Assembly (NCBI RefSeq): GCF_024055725.1
Contig: NZ_JAMXMX010000008.1
Span: forward strand, 186,001 to 250,000
DNA length: 64,000 nt
Origin: Actinoallomurus spadix
Lineage (GTDB): Bacteria > Actinomycetota > Actinomycetes > Streptosporangiales > Streptosporangiaceae
Direction: 5' to 3'
Positions 52,753 to 62,862 of the stretch are shown in pieces (position 1 is the first letter of the stretch; every line of letters begins with the position of its first letter). The translations under genes and the position numbers were made by a program. The notes below the pieces were generated by a model. It did not search any database and had not been told where the DNA came from. It was given only the letters and a program-made list of their open reading frames with translations.

Positions 52753-54040
52753 GGTTGAGGTAGGCGCCCAGGCCGTCGGGTTGTTCGTTGGCGATGAAGA
52801 CCGACCGCACGTTGATGAGGGCCTCTTCGACGTGGACGGTGCAGCCCCAGGCCGCGTCGCCCCATGAGTCGGCGATCTTGATTTCGGCCGGTGCGGTGCA
52901 CCCCTCGGTGCCGCCGAGCTGGCAGTGTTCGGGGCGTGGCCTGGCGGCCTGCGCGGCGGCGGCCGCGCGCATCCGGGCGGCGAGTTCCGCGGCGTCGGCG
53001 GCACGCTGTTCGGCCTCGGCGCGCAATCGCCGCTCCGCCTGTATCGCCTTGGCCAGCTCGTCATGCGCCGCTTTGGCGCGTGCTTCGGCGGCTTGCCGCG
53101 CCTGCTCGCCGTGGTGGCGTTCGATGGCCAGGGCCGCGGTGCCGGCGAAGACGCGGGTGAAGGCGAGGTCGGTGTCCTGCGGGACGCGCGGGGTGCGGTG
53201 GTACATGGCGAAGGTGCCCAGCAGGGTGCCGTCGGCGGCCAGAATCGGCGTGGACCAGCAGGCCGCCAGTCCGGCCTCCTCGGCCAGGTGCCGGAAGTCG
53301 GTCCACAGCGGGTCGGCGGTGACGTCGGTGACGATGACCGGTTGCCGCCGGTGGGCGGCGGTGCCGCAGGAGCCGACGCCTTCGCCGATGGTGATGCCGT
53401 CGATGGCCTGGTTGTAGAAGTCGGGCAGGCTCGGGGCGGCGCCGTGGCGCAGGTGCCGGCCGTCGGGGTCGGCGAGCAGGACCGACACGAGGACCTCCTG
53501 CGGTGCGAGGTTCTCGATACAGCGGGCCATCCCATCGAGCACGTCGGTCAGGGGGGCTTGACGGGCGATCTGCTCCAGCAGGGCGCGGTGTTCGGCCATC
53601 AGCCGTTGGGCATGCTTGACCTGCGTGATCTCCACGCCGATCACACGAATCCCGATCACGTTGCCGTCGGCGTCTCGGCGCGGCTCGTAGGTGTAGTCGA
53701 AGAACGCCTCCCGCTCGTGGGGGCCGCTGCCCAGCATCACCCGGGCGTCACGGCCGGTGTAGGGCTCGCCCGTGCGGTAGACCTGGTCCAATAGGGCGAT
53801 GAAGCCCTGATCGACCAGTTCGGGCATCAGGTCTGCGAGCGGAATCCCGGTGCGAGCCCGTTCTTGGCCGATGGCGGCGAAGAACGCCGGGTTGGCCGCC
53901 TCCACCAGGTGCACCGGCCCCGCGAGCGAGGCGAAGACGGCGATGGACTGCCCGAACAGCGCCCGCAGGTCCTCCGGCGCCGCTTGCCCGGTGACCGCCG
54001 GATCCGCAGCGGTGGGGCGCCGGCTCGATGTCGCCGTCAT
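52748..54040 (-). CDS. PAS-GAF sensor protein with CCCH-type tail
   Basis: Cytoplasmic sensory protein of 430 aa. A PAS domain (about 26-145; VHLVEAANPAFFAAIGQE and EPRRDADGNVIGIRVIGVEI) is followed by a GAF domain (about 155-305; LLEQIARQAPLTDVLDGMAR, GITIGEGVGSCGTAAHRRQP, STPILAADGTLLGTFAMY), then a long Ala-rich coiled coil (about 308-366). There is no kinase, phosphatase, GGDEF or DNA-binding domain. The last 60 residues have C373, C381, C400 and H403, spaced like a zinc ribbon, and end in GLGAYLNR. The output is unknown. ATG 54040 is chosen because upstream codons are not domain-like. Confidence 0.85.
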   Translation of the reverse strand: MTATSSRRPTAADPAVTGQAAPEDLRALFGQSIAVFASLAGPVHLVEAANPAFFAAIGQERARTGIPLADLMPELVDQGFIALLDQVYRTGEPYTGRDARVMLGSGPHEREAFFDYTYEPRRDADGNVIGIRVIGVEITQVKHAQRLMAEHRALLEQIARQAPLTDVLDGMARCIENLAPQEVLVSVLLADPDGRHLRHGAAPSLPDFYNQAIDGITIGEGVGSCGTAAHRRQPVIVTDVTADPLWTDFRHLAEEAGLAACWSTPILAADGTLLGTFAMYHRTPRVPQDTDLAFTRVFAGTAALAIERHHGEQARQAAEARAKAAHDELAKAIQAERRLRAEAEQRAADAAELAARMRAAAAAQAARPRPEHCQLGGTEGCTAPAEIKIADSWGDAAWGCTVHVEEALINVRSVFIANEQPDGLGAYLNR

Positions 54041-54280
54041 GTTCCGGTGTGCCTTTCTTCTGCAAGGGACCGACCGGCAGCTGACTCCGATGCCGTCATT
54101 CCCCAGCCTCGCCATGGTCGGGTGTCCGTCCCTGCGGGGCGACCGCAGGACGAAGCCTGATGTCTCTTTGCGGAATATTGTTTCATGCAAGCCACACCAG
54201 GGGTAGTCCGCCAGCCGACCCTCAACGCGCCGGGGCCCCGCCCTTCGGCCGTCTGGAGAATGAGGTGACGCGTGACCTGT

Positions 54281-54898
54281 TCAGGCCGTGGCGGTCCCGA
54301 GCGCCCAGGCGCAGACCTCGTCGGCGGTGGCCTCGACGGTGGCCGTCGTGGTGTCCAGGAGCCGCATCGCGGGTTTCATCGAGGCGGCCTCGGCGCGGAC
54401 CCAGGCGTTGTACTCCAGCATCTCGGCGATGCGCGGCTCGGACCACTCCCGCCAGGCCGGGCGCGCCCGGAGCCGGGCGGCGAGGACGTCCGGGTCGCAG
54501 GTCAGCGCGAGGTACCTGATCTCCTGGAACAGCGCCCGCTCGGGCAACGGCTCGAACTCCGGCGGCACGACGGTGCCGCACAGCAGCACCGGCCGGCCGT
54601 TCTGCTGGATCATCGCCGCCATCGCCAGCCACGCCGACCGGAACCGTACGGGGTCGTGCAGGCCCGCCTGCCACAGCACGTCCTGCTCCAGGACGACGAA
54701 GCGCTCACTCAGCCGTTCGACGAGGAGCCGGGCCACGGTCGACTTGCCGCAGCCGCTGGGGCCGGTGAGCGCCAGCAGGGGAAGCCGGGCGAACGGCTGC
54801 CGATGACCGCACACGGCGCAGACGACGACCGGAGGCTCGGCGACGACATGAGGTGAATCCGCGCGCGCCCCACAGCGCGCGCAGATCAGCGGATTCAC
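54281..54898 (-). CDS. P-loop nucleotide kinase-like protein with zinc ribbon
   Basis: Protein of 205 aa. An N-terminal ribbon with C6, C9, C27 and C30 (CARCG, CAVCG) leads into a P-loop kinase: Walker A TGPSGCGKSTVARLL at 46-53 and beyond, FVVLEQDVLW (lid/acidic ligand), GRPVLLCGTVVP, RYLALTCDPDVLAARLRARPAW. It resembles uridine/shikimate-type small-molecule kinases; the substrate is unknown. The next gene upstream, also a zinc-ribbon protein, ends six bases before its ATG, so the two are cotranscribed. Confidence 0.85.
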   Translation of the reverse strand: MNPLICARCGARADSPHVVAEPPVVVCAVCGHRQPFARLPLLALTGPSGCGKSTVARLLVERLSERFVVLEQDVLWQAGLHDPVRFRSAWLAMAAMIQQNGRPVLLCGTVVPPEFEPLPERALFQEIRYLALTCDPDVLAARLRARPAWREWSEPRIAEMLEYNAWVRAEAASMKPAMRLLDTTTATVEATADEVCAWALGTATA

Positions 54899-54904
54899 GG
54901 AACG

Positions 54905-55264
54905 TCAGTCGAAGAGCTCTTCGAGGAAGCTCTTCCTGCGGCCGCGGCGCCCGTACGGCGGGGGCGAATCCTTGTAGTGCCCGTGCTGCGGGGCGTGCCC
55001 GGGGTGGTACGGCGGCGGGGAGTCGCGGTAGCCCTGGAACGGCGGCGGGGAATCCTTGTAGCCGCCCGGGTACGGCGGCGGGGAGTCGGTGTAGCCGCCG
55101 GGATAGGGCGGCGGCGGGGCGGCGTAGTGCCGCTGCTCCGCGTGCACGATCTGCTCGAGCTCACCACGGTCGAGGAAGATGCCCCCGCACCCGGAGCACT
55201 GCTCGATGTGGATGCCGTGCCGGTCGTACGTCTGCATCGGGCCATGACACTTCGGGCAGATCAT
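54905..55264 (-). CDS. TFIIB-type zinc-ribbon protein with DSPPPY repeats
   Basis: Protein of 119 aa. A zf-TFIIB ribbon at 1-45 uses C3, C6, C23 and C26 (MICPKCHGPM, IEQCSGCGGIFLDRGELEQI). The C-terminal 70 residues repeat a DSPPPY/PGGY motif about five times and end in a basic and acidic stretch (RRGRRKSFLEELFD). The repeats resemble proline-rich binding modules. Widespread in actinomycetes, function unknown. Upstream in-frame Met codons exist, but the ribbon starts at ATG 55264 in relatives. Confidence 0.88.
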   Translation of the reverse strand: MICPKCHGPMQTYDRHGIHIEQCSGCGGIFLDRGELEQIVHAEQRHYAAPPPPYPGGYTDSPPPYPGGYKDSPPPFQGYRDSPPPYHPGHAPQHGHYKDSPPPYGRRGRRKSFLEELFD

Positions 55265-55364
55265 GGCCTCAGCGTAAGCGACCGGCGACGCCCCCGGTGA
55301 CGAATCGCGCATCCGGACCATGGACGAGTGCTCTCTTTGCGTACATGACGATCACCGCAGTGTA

Positions 55365-56006
55365 ATGACCGCCATGTTCTCCAGGCAGATGATCGGGAAG
55401 CGAGGACTCCGCGGTGCCGTGACGACGGCGTCGGCGCTGGTCGTCCTGAGCGCGACCGGGTGCGGATCGAGCGACGAGCCGAAGCCCGCCGGCTCCCCCG
55501 CCGGAACGCCGGCGGCCACCGCCTCCCCCTCCGCCGGGACGGCCGCCGGAGGGGTCGCCCGGCCGGGCACCGCGCTGAAGATCGGGCAGCCCGCCCTCGT
55601 CGACTTCACCTACAACGACAAGAAGGGGCGACTGCAGATCACCGTCACCGCCATCCAGAAGGGCACGCACTCCGACCTGGCCAGGCTCAACCTCGACGCC
55701 AAGGCCAAGAAGATGGTCCCCTACTACATCCGGAGCACGATCAAGAACGCCGGAACCACCGATCTGTCCCTCACGATGCCGCCCGAACCGCGTGGCCTGC
55801 TCGCGAGCGGCGACGAGACGCGCGCCCTGAAGGTCCTCGGCACCTTCACCACGTGCGACAGCTACCCGAAGACCCACACCTTCCGCCCCGGGAAGTCGTA
55901 CAAGAGCTGCAGCCCCGTCCTGGCCGCCCGCGGCGCCGACGTCACCGGCGCCGTCTGGTCGAACGACCCGTACAGCGGCGACGAGGGCGTGACCTGGAAA
56001 CGCTGA
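55365..56006 (+). CDS. Putative secreted lipoprotein
   Basis: Exported protein of about 213 aa. A basic start and hydrophobic stretch end in a lipobox-like SATGC, after which a Ser/Pro/Ala/Thr-rich linker precedes a globular beta-rich domain with three Cys (YNDKKGRLQITVTAIQKGTH, MVPYYIRSTIKNAGTTDLSL, TFRPGKSYKSCSPVLAARGAD). The domain layout matches DUF4352-like/telomeric-repeat-like lipoproteins of actinomycetes with no known function. Several ATG codons (55365, 55374, 55389) compete as start; the signal needs only the last 30 residues before Cys. Confidence 0.78.
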   Translation: MTAMFSRQMIGKRGLRGAVTTASALVVLSATGCGSSDEPKPAGSPAGTPAATASPSAGTAAGGVARPGTALKIGQPALVDFTYNDKKGRLQITVTAIQKGTHSDLARLNLDAKAKKMVPYYIRSTIKNAGTTDLSLTMPPEPRGLLASGDETRALKVLGTFTTCDSYPKTHTFRPGKSYKSCSPVLAARGADVTGAVWSNDPYSGDEGVTWKR

Positions 56007-56024
56007 CCCGGTCGCAGGGCCGGG

Positions 56025-57041
56025 CTACTGCACGGGGTTCCAGCCGTCGCTGCCGGCCAGGTACCTCTGCGCGGTGTAGTTCGCCGCGGTCGCGCTGCTC
56101 AGCTGCGGACGATCGCCGGTACCGGTACTGGCTCCGGCGCCGCTGTTGCCGTACTCGCTGAACCGGCACGTCCTCCAGGAGAAGCCGCCCATGTCCTGCC
56201 AGGCTCCGGCCTGGCGGATGTGCCCGCCCAGCGTCGAGTCGCGGACCAGGACCTGACCGATCGCGTCGGCCGCGCCACCGGCGTGCCAGCAGCGGCCCAG
56301 GGCGACGGTCCGCGCCGCGGCCGAACTGGTCAGCGTCGACCTGGTGATCAGGATGCCGTACGGGTTGGCGGCGTTGGTGGCCGCGGCGGTGATGTAGCCG
56401 TTGTTGGTGCTGCCGCGGTCCAGCGAGCGGATGGTCGTGGAGTCGATGACCAGGGCGCCGTTGCCGTAGATGAAGTCCACGGCACCCTCGATGTAGCTCT
56501 TGTAGACGTACTGGCGGACCTGTGAGCTTCCGGTACCGCCCCAGGACAGGAACGTGTCCTGGTAGCCCAGCAGGCGCACGTTGCGGTAGACCTGCCGGTC
56601 GCCGCCGGCGTACAGGGCCAGTGCCTGGCTGTCGTGTGCGGCGTAGGTGTTGGCGATGGTCAGTCCCTTGACCGTGGTGTCCTTGGCGCTGTTGAGCACC
56701 GTCGCGCTGCCCGCGGTCCCGGCGGTGGACGCGGGCGTGCTCCCGGTGATCACGATGTCGGCCGAGTTCCCGGTCGTCCCCTGCAGGGTGATGCCGGACT
56801 TGCCCGAGGAGATGGACACCTGGCCGTGGTAGGTGCCCGGCTTGATGTTGATGACCGTGCCGGACGAGGCCGCCGCGAGCGCGGTCTGGACGGTCGTGTA
56901 ATTCCCGGAGCCGTCGGCCGCGACGGTGATCGTGGTGGCGGCGTGCGCGGACGTGGCCGGCACGATGGCGGCCGGCGTTAATACGGCGAAGGCCATGGCG
57001 CCGCCGACCACAGTGGTCCGGTGCCTGCCGAGCAGGTGCAT
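56025..57041 (-). CDS. Secreted pectinesterase (CE8)
   Basis: Pectin methylesterase of 338 aa that demethylates pectin so it can be cut by lyases. Signal peptide about 1-35 (AHA cut). Right-handed beta-helix with TVAADGSGNYTTVQTAL at the start, GLTIANTYAAHDSQALAL, then the catalytic Asp162 in LLGYQDTFLS, Asp189 in VDFIYGNGAL, and Arg250 with Trp in ALGRCWHAGG. Single copy without a lyase partner here. ATG 57041 is selected for its GAGAGG site and signal peptide. Together with GH44 it points to a plant-litter lifestyle. Confidence 0.95.
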   Translation of the reverse strand: MHLLGRHRTTVVGGAMAFAVLTPAAIVPATSAHAATTITVAADGSGNYTTVQTALAAASSGTVINIKPGTYHGQVSISSGKSGITLQGTTGNSADIVITGSTPASTAGTAGSATVLNSAKDTTVKGLTIANTYAAHDSQALALYAGGDRQVYRNVRLLGYQDTFLSWGGTGSSQVRQYVYKSYIEGAVDFIYGNGALVIDSTTIRSLDRGSTNNGYITAAATNAANPYGILITRSTLTSSAAARTVALGRCWHAGGAADAIGQVLVRDSTLGGHIRQAGAWQDMGGFSWRTCRFSEYGNSGAGASTGTGDRPQLSSATAANYTAQRYLAGSDGWNPVQ

Positions 57042-57310
57042 GTGGGAGCCTCTCGATAGGAGCCGTCCGGCACCGCGCGCCGGCGGCTTCACGCGTGGAA
57101 GTCCGCCGATCGCCGGCGTTCCCGAAGTATGAAAAGCCTTTCCGCCGACTACAAGGGACTTTTCACACCAATCATTCGTGAGATCGTCCGCCGCAGGTCG
57201 GCGCCGCTACGGACCAGGCCGGGGCGGCCTATCGCCTCAACGAGCACGGCCTACTCTCGGCCGCCTCTATCCCTGACGGGTCACGCGGGTTAGGGTCGAG
57301 TACGACAGAT

Positions 57311-59174
<1,864 letters not shown>

Positions 59175-59203
59175 CACGCGCTGATCGAGAGGTGCGCGGC
59201 CGA

Positions 59204-60214
59204 TCAGGCGGCCGTGAGGACGATCTTGCCCTGGATGTGCCCCCGGGCGGCGCGCTCATGCGCCGCCCGGGCGTCCGCGAGCGGGAACGTACTGTCGATC
59301 GCGACGCGGACCGTGCCCTCGTCGAGCAGGCGGCCGAGTTCGGCGAGTTGCGCGCCGTTCGAGCGGACCTGGCTGATCGAGACCGTCACGCCCAGCTTCG
59401 CGACCTCTTCTTCGTCGAAGTCCGCGTAGAACACGGGGAAGTGGGAGCCGCCGCGCTTGAGCGTGCGCAGGAAGCGCCTGCTGCCGGGGCCACCGACGGT
59501 GTCGAGGACGAGGTCGAGGTCCTGCACGAGCTCCTCCGGGCGGCTCTTGGTGTAGTCGATGAACTCGTCGGCGCCGAGCTCGCGCAGGAACGACTCATGC
59601 GCGCCCGATGCCACCGCGATGACCCGCGCGCCCTTCCACTTCGCCAGCTGGAGCGCGAAGTGCCCCACGCCGCCCGCGGCGCCGTTGACGAGCACCGTCG
59701 TGCCGGCGCCGAGTGCCGTCGGGCGATGCCGTGCCTCCTGGAAGGGCGAGGGGTGATCGTGTCCGACCTCGATCAGGTACTGCCACGCGGTGAGCCCGGC
59801 CATGGGCACCCCGGCGGCGTGCACGTGGTCGACGCCGGCCGGCTTGGGCGCGAGGTCCGACGCGGGCGCGGCCACGTACTCGGCGTAGGCGCTGCCGTCG
59901 AAGCCGGGGAAGCGGAGCATGCCGAAGACCTCGTCACCGACGGCGAAGTCGTCCACGTCCGGGGTGACGGCCGCGACGACGCCCGACACGTCCGTCCCCG
60001 GGATGATCGGCAGCTCGACCGTCGCCTCGGGCTTCCCGGGCATCGTGGTCATGCCGCCTCGCAGGTACCAGTCCGGGGGGTTGACGCCGACGGCGTGAAC
60101 GCGAACGAGCACCTCGCCCGGCCTCGGCTCGGGAACCGGCACCTCGTCGTAACGCAGGACCTCCGGGCCGCCGTGCTCATGGATCCGGACCGCCCTCATG
60201 GTGTGTGTCGGCAT
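59204..60214 (-). CDS. Quinone oxidoreductase-like NADP-dependent reductase
   Basis: Medium-chain dehydrogenase/reductase of 336 aa without catalytic zinc. GroES-like N-terminus (MRAVRIHEHGGPEVLRYDEV, VGVNPPDWYLRGG, IIPGTDVSGVVAAV), then the Rossmann part with TTVLVNGAAGGVGHFALQLAK and VIAVASGAHESFLRELGADEFIDY. The C-terminus DARAAHERAARGHIQGKIVL is typical of QOR proteins that reduce quinones or enones. AGGAGAG precedes ATG 60214. Divergent from a TetR gene, with three repeated operator elements between them. Confidence 0.93.
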   Translation of the reverse strand: MPTHTMRAVRIHEHGGPEVLRYDEVPVPEPRPGEVLVRVHAVGVNPPDWYLRGGMTTMPGKPEATVELPIIPGTDVSGVVAAVTPDVDDFAVGDEVFGMLRFPGFDGSAYAEYVAAPASDLAPKPAGVDHVHAAGVPMAGLTAWQYLIEVGHDHPSPFQEARHRPTALGAGTTVLVNGAAGGVGHFALQLAKWKGARVIAVASGAHESFLRELGADEFIDYTKSRPEELVQDLDLVLDTVGGPGSRRFLRTLKRGGSHFPVFYADFDEEEVAKLGVTVSISQVRSNGAQLAELGRLLDEGTVRVAIDSTFPLADARAAHERAARGHIQGKIVLTAA

Positions 60215-60251
60215 CGTTCTCTCCTGCTCGTACTGCGGGATACGCTGAATC

Positions 60252-60306
60252 GGACCAGCGATCCACATAAGTGAACCACTGATCCGAATATATGGACCAC
60301 TGATCC
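60252..60306. promoter_or_regulatory. Three 13-bp direct repeats, 21 bp apart (TetR operator candidate)
   Basis: GGACCAGCGATCC (60252-60264), GAACCACTGATCC (60273-60285) and GGACCACTGATCC (60294-60306). The exact 21-bp spacing puts all three on one face of the DNA. They fill the 114-bp divergent region between the oxidoreductase and the TetR gene. Confidence 0.7.
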
Positions 60307-60328
60307 GGATAGTCAACAAGAGGGACGG

Positions 60329-60916
60329 ATGCGGGCCGACGCCAGGAAGAACCGCGACCACCTGCTCGCCGTGGCGAGCACCGCCATCGCCGAGCAAGGC
60401 GTCGACGTGGCCCTGCGCGACATCGCGCGCCGGGCCGGTGTCGGGCTCGCCACGCTGCTGCGGCACTTCCCGACCCGCGAGGCGCTGCTCGATGCCCTGC
60501 TCCACGCGAGTTTCGACGAACTGACGGCGAAGGCGGGCGAGCTCGAGACGTCCAGCGCGCCCGGAGACGCCCTCGTCTCGTGGCTACGCGACTGCGTCAC
60601 GTGGACGACCGAGTACCGCGGCGTGACCGTGCTGATGGCGGCCGCGATCGAGGATCCCGAATCCGCGCTCCACGCCTCGTGCGTCACCCTGCGCGCCGCC
60701 GGTGCGCGGCTCCTCACCCGGGCCCAGGCCGCGGGCACGGCGCGCGACGACATCGATGGCGACGATCTGTTCGCGCTGATCGCCATGCTCGCCTGGGCCG
60801 GCGATCAACCCGCGCTCGCGCCACGCGCCGATCACCTCTTCGAGGTCGTCGCGAGCGCGGTCCTGCCGGCCGCCGCCGGTCAGTCGGCGCCGCTGCGGAC
60901 GAGGCCGGTCTCGTAG
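60329..60916 (+). CDS. TetR-family transcriptional regulator
   Basis: Regulator of 195 aa. Helix-turn-helix at about 8-55 (LLAVASTAIAEQGVDVALRD, IARRAGVGLATLLRHFPTRE), C-terminal ligand domain with VSWLRDCVTWTTEYRGVTVL and DGDDLFALIAMLAWAGDQP, of the actinobacterial SbtR-like type. Likely repressor of the divergent oxidoreductase and of itself. Its last 12 codons overlap the 3' end of the response-regulator gene on the other strand by 37 bp. Confidence 0.92.
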   Translation: MRADARKNRDHLLAVASTAIAEQGVDVALRDIARRAGVGLATLLRHFPTREALLDALLHASFDELTAKAGELETSSAPGDALVSWLRDCVTWTTEYRGVTVLMAAAIEDPESALHASCVTLRAAGARLLTRAQAAGTARDDIDGDDLFALIAMLAWAGDQPALAPRADHLFEVVASAVLPAAAGQSAPLRTRPVS

Positions 60917-61560
60917 GCGAACACGACCGCCTGGACGCGGTCGCGCAGCTCCAGCTTCATGAGGATGCGGCCGACGTGGGTCTTGACGGTCGCCTCGGAG
61001 ACGTACAGGCGGCCCGCGATCTCCCCGTTGGACAGGCCCTTGGCCACCAGGTGCAGGACCTCGCGCTCGCGGGCCGTGAGGGTGTCCAGCCGGCCGTCCG
61101 GCGCCGGCTCCTCGGCGGGGAGGTGCGGCACGAACTTGTCGATCAGCCGCCGCGTGGTGCTGGGCGCGACCACCGCGTCACCGGAGCAGACCGCGTGGAT
61201 GGCCTCGATGAGCTGCGTCGGGCCGGCGTCCTTCAGCAGGAACCCGGCCGCCCCGGCCTTCAGCGCGGCGAAGGCGTACTCGTCCAGGTCGAACGTGGTC
61301 AGAATGATGACCTTGGGCGCGTCCGGCAGCGCGCAGATCCGCCGGGTGGCCTCGATGCCGTCCAGGCGCGGCATCCGCACGTCCATGAGGACCACGTCGG
61401 CCGGGGTCTGCCGGGCGACCCGCACCGCCTGCTCGCCGTCGCCGGCCTCGCCCGCGACCTCCAGGCCCGGCTGCGCGTCGAGCACCATGCGGAACCCCGC
61501 GCGTACGAGCTCCTGGTCATCGACGAGCAGGACCCGGATCGGCGCCGTCTCATCCGTCAT
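60880..61560 (-). CDS. NarL/LuxR-family response regulator
   Basis: Response regulator of 226 aa. Receiver domain (about 8-125) with acidic pair in VLLVDDQELVRAGF, phospho-acceptor Asp60 in VVLMDVRMPRLDG, TTFD switch Thr and KAGAAGFLLKDA (Lys). LuxR helix-turn-helix (about 155-215): LTAREREVLHLVAKGLSNGE then VSEATVKTHVGRILMKLELRDR. ATG 61560 overlaps the kinase stop (ATGA), so kinase and regulator are translationally coupled. Confidence 0.96.
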   Translation of the reverse strand: MTDETAPIRVLLVDDQELVRAGFRMVLDAQPGLEVAGEAGDGEQAVRVARQTPADVVLMDVRMPRLDGIEATRRICALPDAPKVIILTTFDLDEYAFAALKAGAAGFLLKDAGPTQLIEAIHAVCSGDAVVAPSTTRRLIDKFVPHLPAEEPAPDGRLDTLTAREREVLHLVAKGLSNGEIAGRLYVSEATVKTHVGRILMKLELRDRVQAVVFAYETGLVRSGAD

Positions 61561-62771
61561 GCCGCGTTCGCTTCCGCTCGTGGTCGGGGTTCGGTCACCG
61601 GAAGGTGGGCGAAGACCTCCCATCCGCCGCCGGACCGTGGCCCGGAGCGCACCGACCCGCCGTACAGGGCGGCGCGCTCGTTCATGCCGACCAGGCCGTG
61701 ACCCTTACCGTCGCTCAAGGCGGCGGCGCCCCGGCCATCGTCGCGGATGCGGATCTCCACCGCGTCATCACCGTAGTGGAGGTTCACCTCCGCCGTGGCC
61801 GCGGGCCCGGCATGCTTGCGGGTGTTCGTCAGCGCCTCCTGGACGATGCGGTACACCGTCAGCTGCAGCGCCGTCGGCAGCTCCGACGGCACCCCCTGCA
61901 CCGTGAGGCCGACCGGCAGCCCCGCCGAGCGGATCTGGCCGACCAGCTCGGACAGCTGCTCGATGCCGGGCTGCGGCGCGTACGAACCGGCGTCGTCCTC
62001 CTCCCGCAGCACGCCCAGCATGCGCCGCATCTCGGTGAGCGCCTGCCGCCCGGTCGCCCCGATCGTTTCCATCGCCCGTTTCGCCCGTGCCGGGTCGATG
62101 TCCACCATGTACGAGGCGCCGTCGGCCTGCACCACGATCACGCTCACGCTGTGCGCGATGACGTCGTGCATCTCCCGGGCGATCCGCGCCCGCTCGGCCG
62201 CCGCCGCGACCTGGGCGTGTGCGTCCCGCTCACGTTCGAGCCGCCTGGCGCGCTCCTCCAGCTCGGCGGTGTACTTTCGCCGGGTGTTCACGTAGAGCCC
62301 GCCGATCCACACGGCCGCGGTGAAGACCGTGAACGGGATCAGGTTGTTCCAATTCATGGAGGAGTTCGGCAGCACCCACCAGCGCCACACGGCGATCACC
62401 GAGCCGAACTCGGTCACGAGAGCGGCCGCGAGCGACCAGCGGAACCTGCACCCGGTCGCGACCGCGTACAGCATGACGAACACGTTGCCGTCCGCCGGCC
62501 CGGCCTCGACGTTGAAGGCCCAGTGCACGGCCGCGACGATCGACACGATCGCGAACACCGCGCGCGGCCACCGCCGGCGCCAGATCATGGGGACGCACAT
62601 CCCGACGACGATCGCCAGATACGCGAGTTCCGGGATGGGCCGCCGGCCGACGATGTCCGAGTTCGTGTAATTGCTGGTGACCGCCAGGGACAAGGCGGTG
62701 ATCGGCAGCGCCCACACGATGTCGACGAGCCGGGGATGGCGCCGAAGCCAGGCGAAGAGACGGGCGAACAC
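61557..62771 (-). CDS. NarL-type sensor histidine kinase
   Basis: Membrane kinase of about 404 aa. Five or so hydrophobic helices in the first 160 residues with only short loops, so the signal is probably sensed in or at the membrane. A coiled linker (ARRLERERDAHAQVAAAAER) leads to the HisKA_3 domain with phospho-acceptor His202 in REMHDVIAHSVSVIVVQ, then the HATPase domain (VYRIVQEALTNTRKHAG, RIRDDGRG, GHGLVGMNERAALYGG). GTG 62771 is chosen because it leaves 91 bp to the divergent gene; an ATG at 62846 is in frame but would leave only 16 bp. Stimulus unknown. Confidence 0.92.
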   Translation of the reverse strand: MFARLFAWLRRHPRLVDIVWALPITALSLAVTSNYTNSDIVGRRPIPELAYLAIVVGMCVPMIWRRRWPRAVFAIVSIVAAVHWAFNVEAGPADGNVFVMLYAVATGCRFRWSLAAALVTEFGSVIAVWRWWVLPNSSMNWNNLIPFTVFTAAVWIGGLYVNTRRKYTAELEERARRLERERDAHAQVAAAAERARIAREMHDVIAHSVSVIVVQADGASYMVDIDPARAKRAMETIGATGRQALTEMRRMLGVLREEDDAGSYAPQPGIEQLSELVGQIRSAGLPVGLTVQGVPSELPTALQLTVYRIVQEALTNTRKHAGPAATAEVNLHYGDDAVEIRIRDDGRGAAALSDGKGHGLVGMNERAALYGGSVRSGPRSGGGWEVFAHLPVTEPRPRAEANAA

Positions 62772-62862
62772 CGCATCAGCGTACGTTCGGGGGCGCCGCA
62801 GGCGCGTCAGCCGCGAGTCTGAGGCGGAGTCCACCACGAGGCGCACGCGGTACGGTCGAGAG

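Noticed and set aside
54041-54280. 62-codon minus-strand frame upstream of the sensor gene
   Set aside because: Contains no domain, overlaps the sensor leader, and lacks a ribosome site; treated as intergenic.
57042-57049. TGGGAGC half-site before the pectinesterase start, possible CebR box
   Set aside because: Only the left half matches (TGGGAGCCTCTCGA); the right half of the palindrome is absent.
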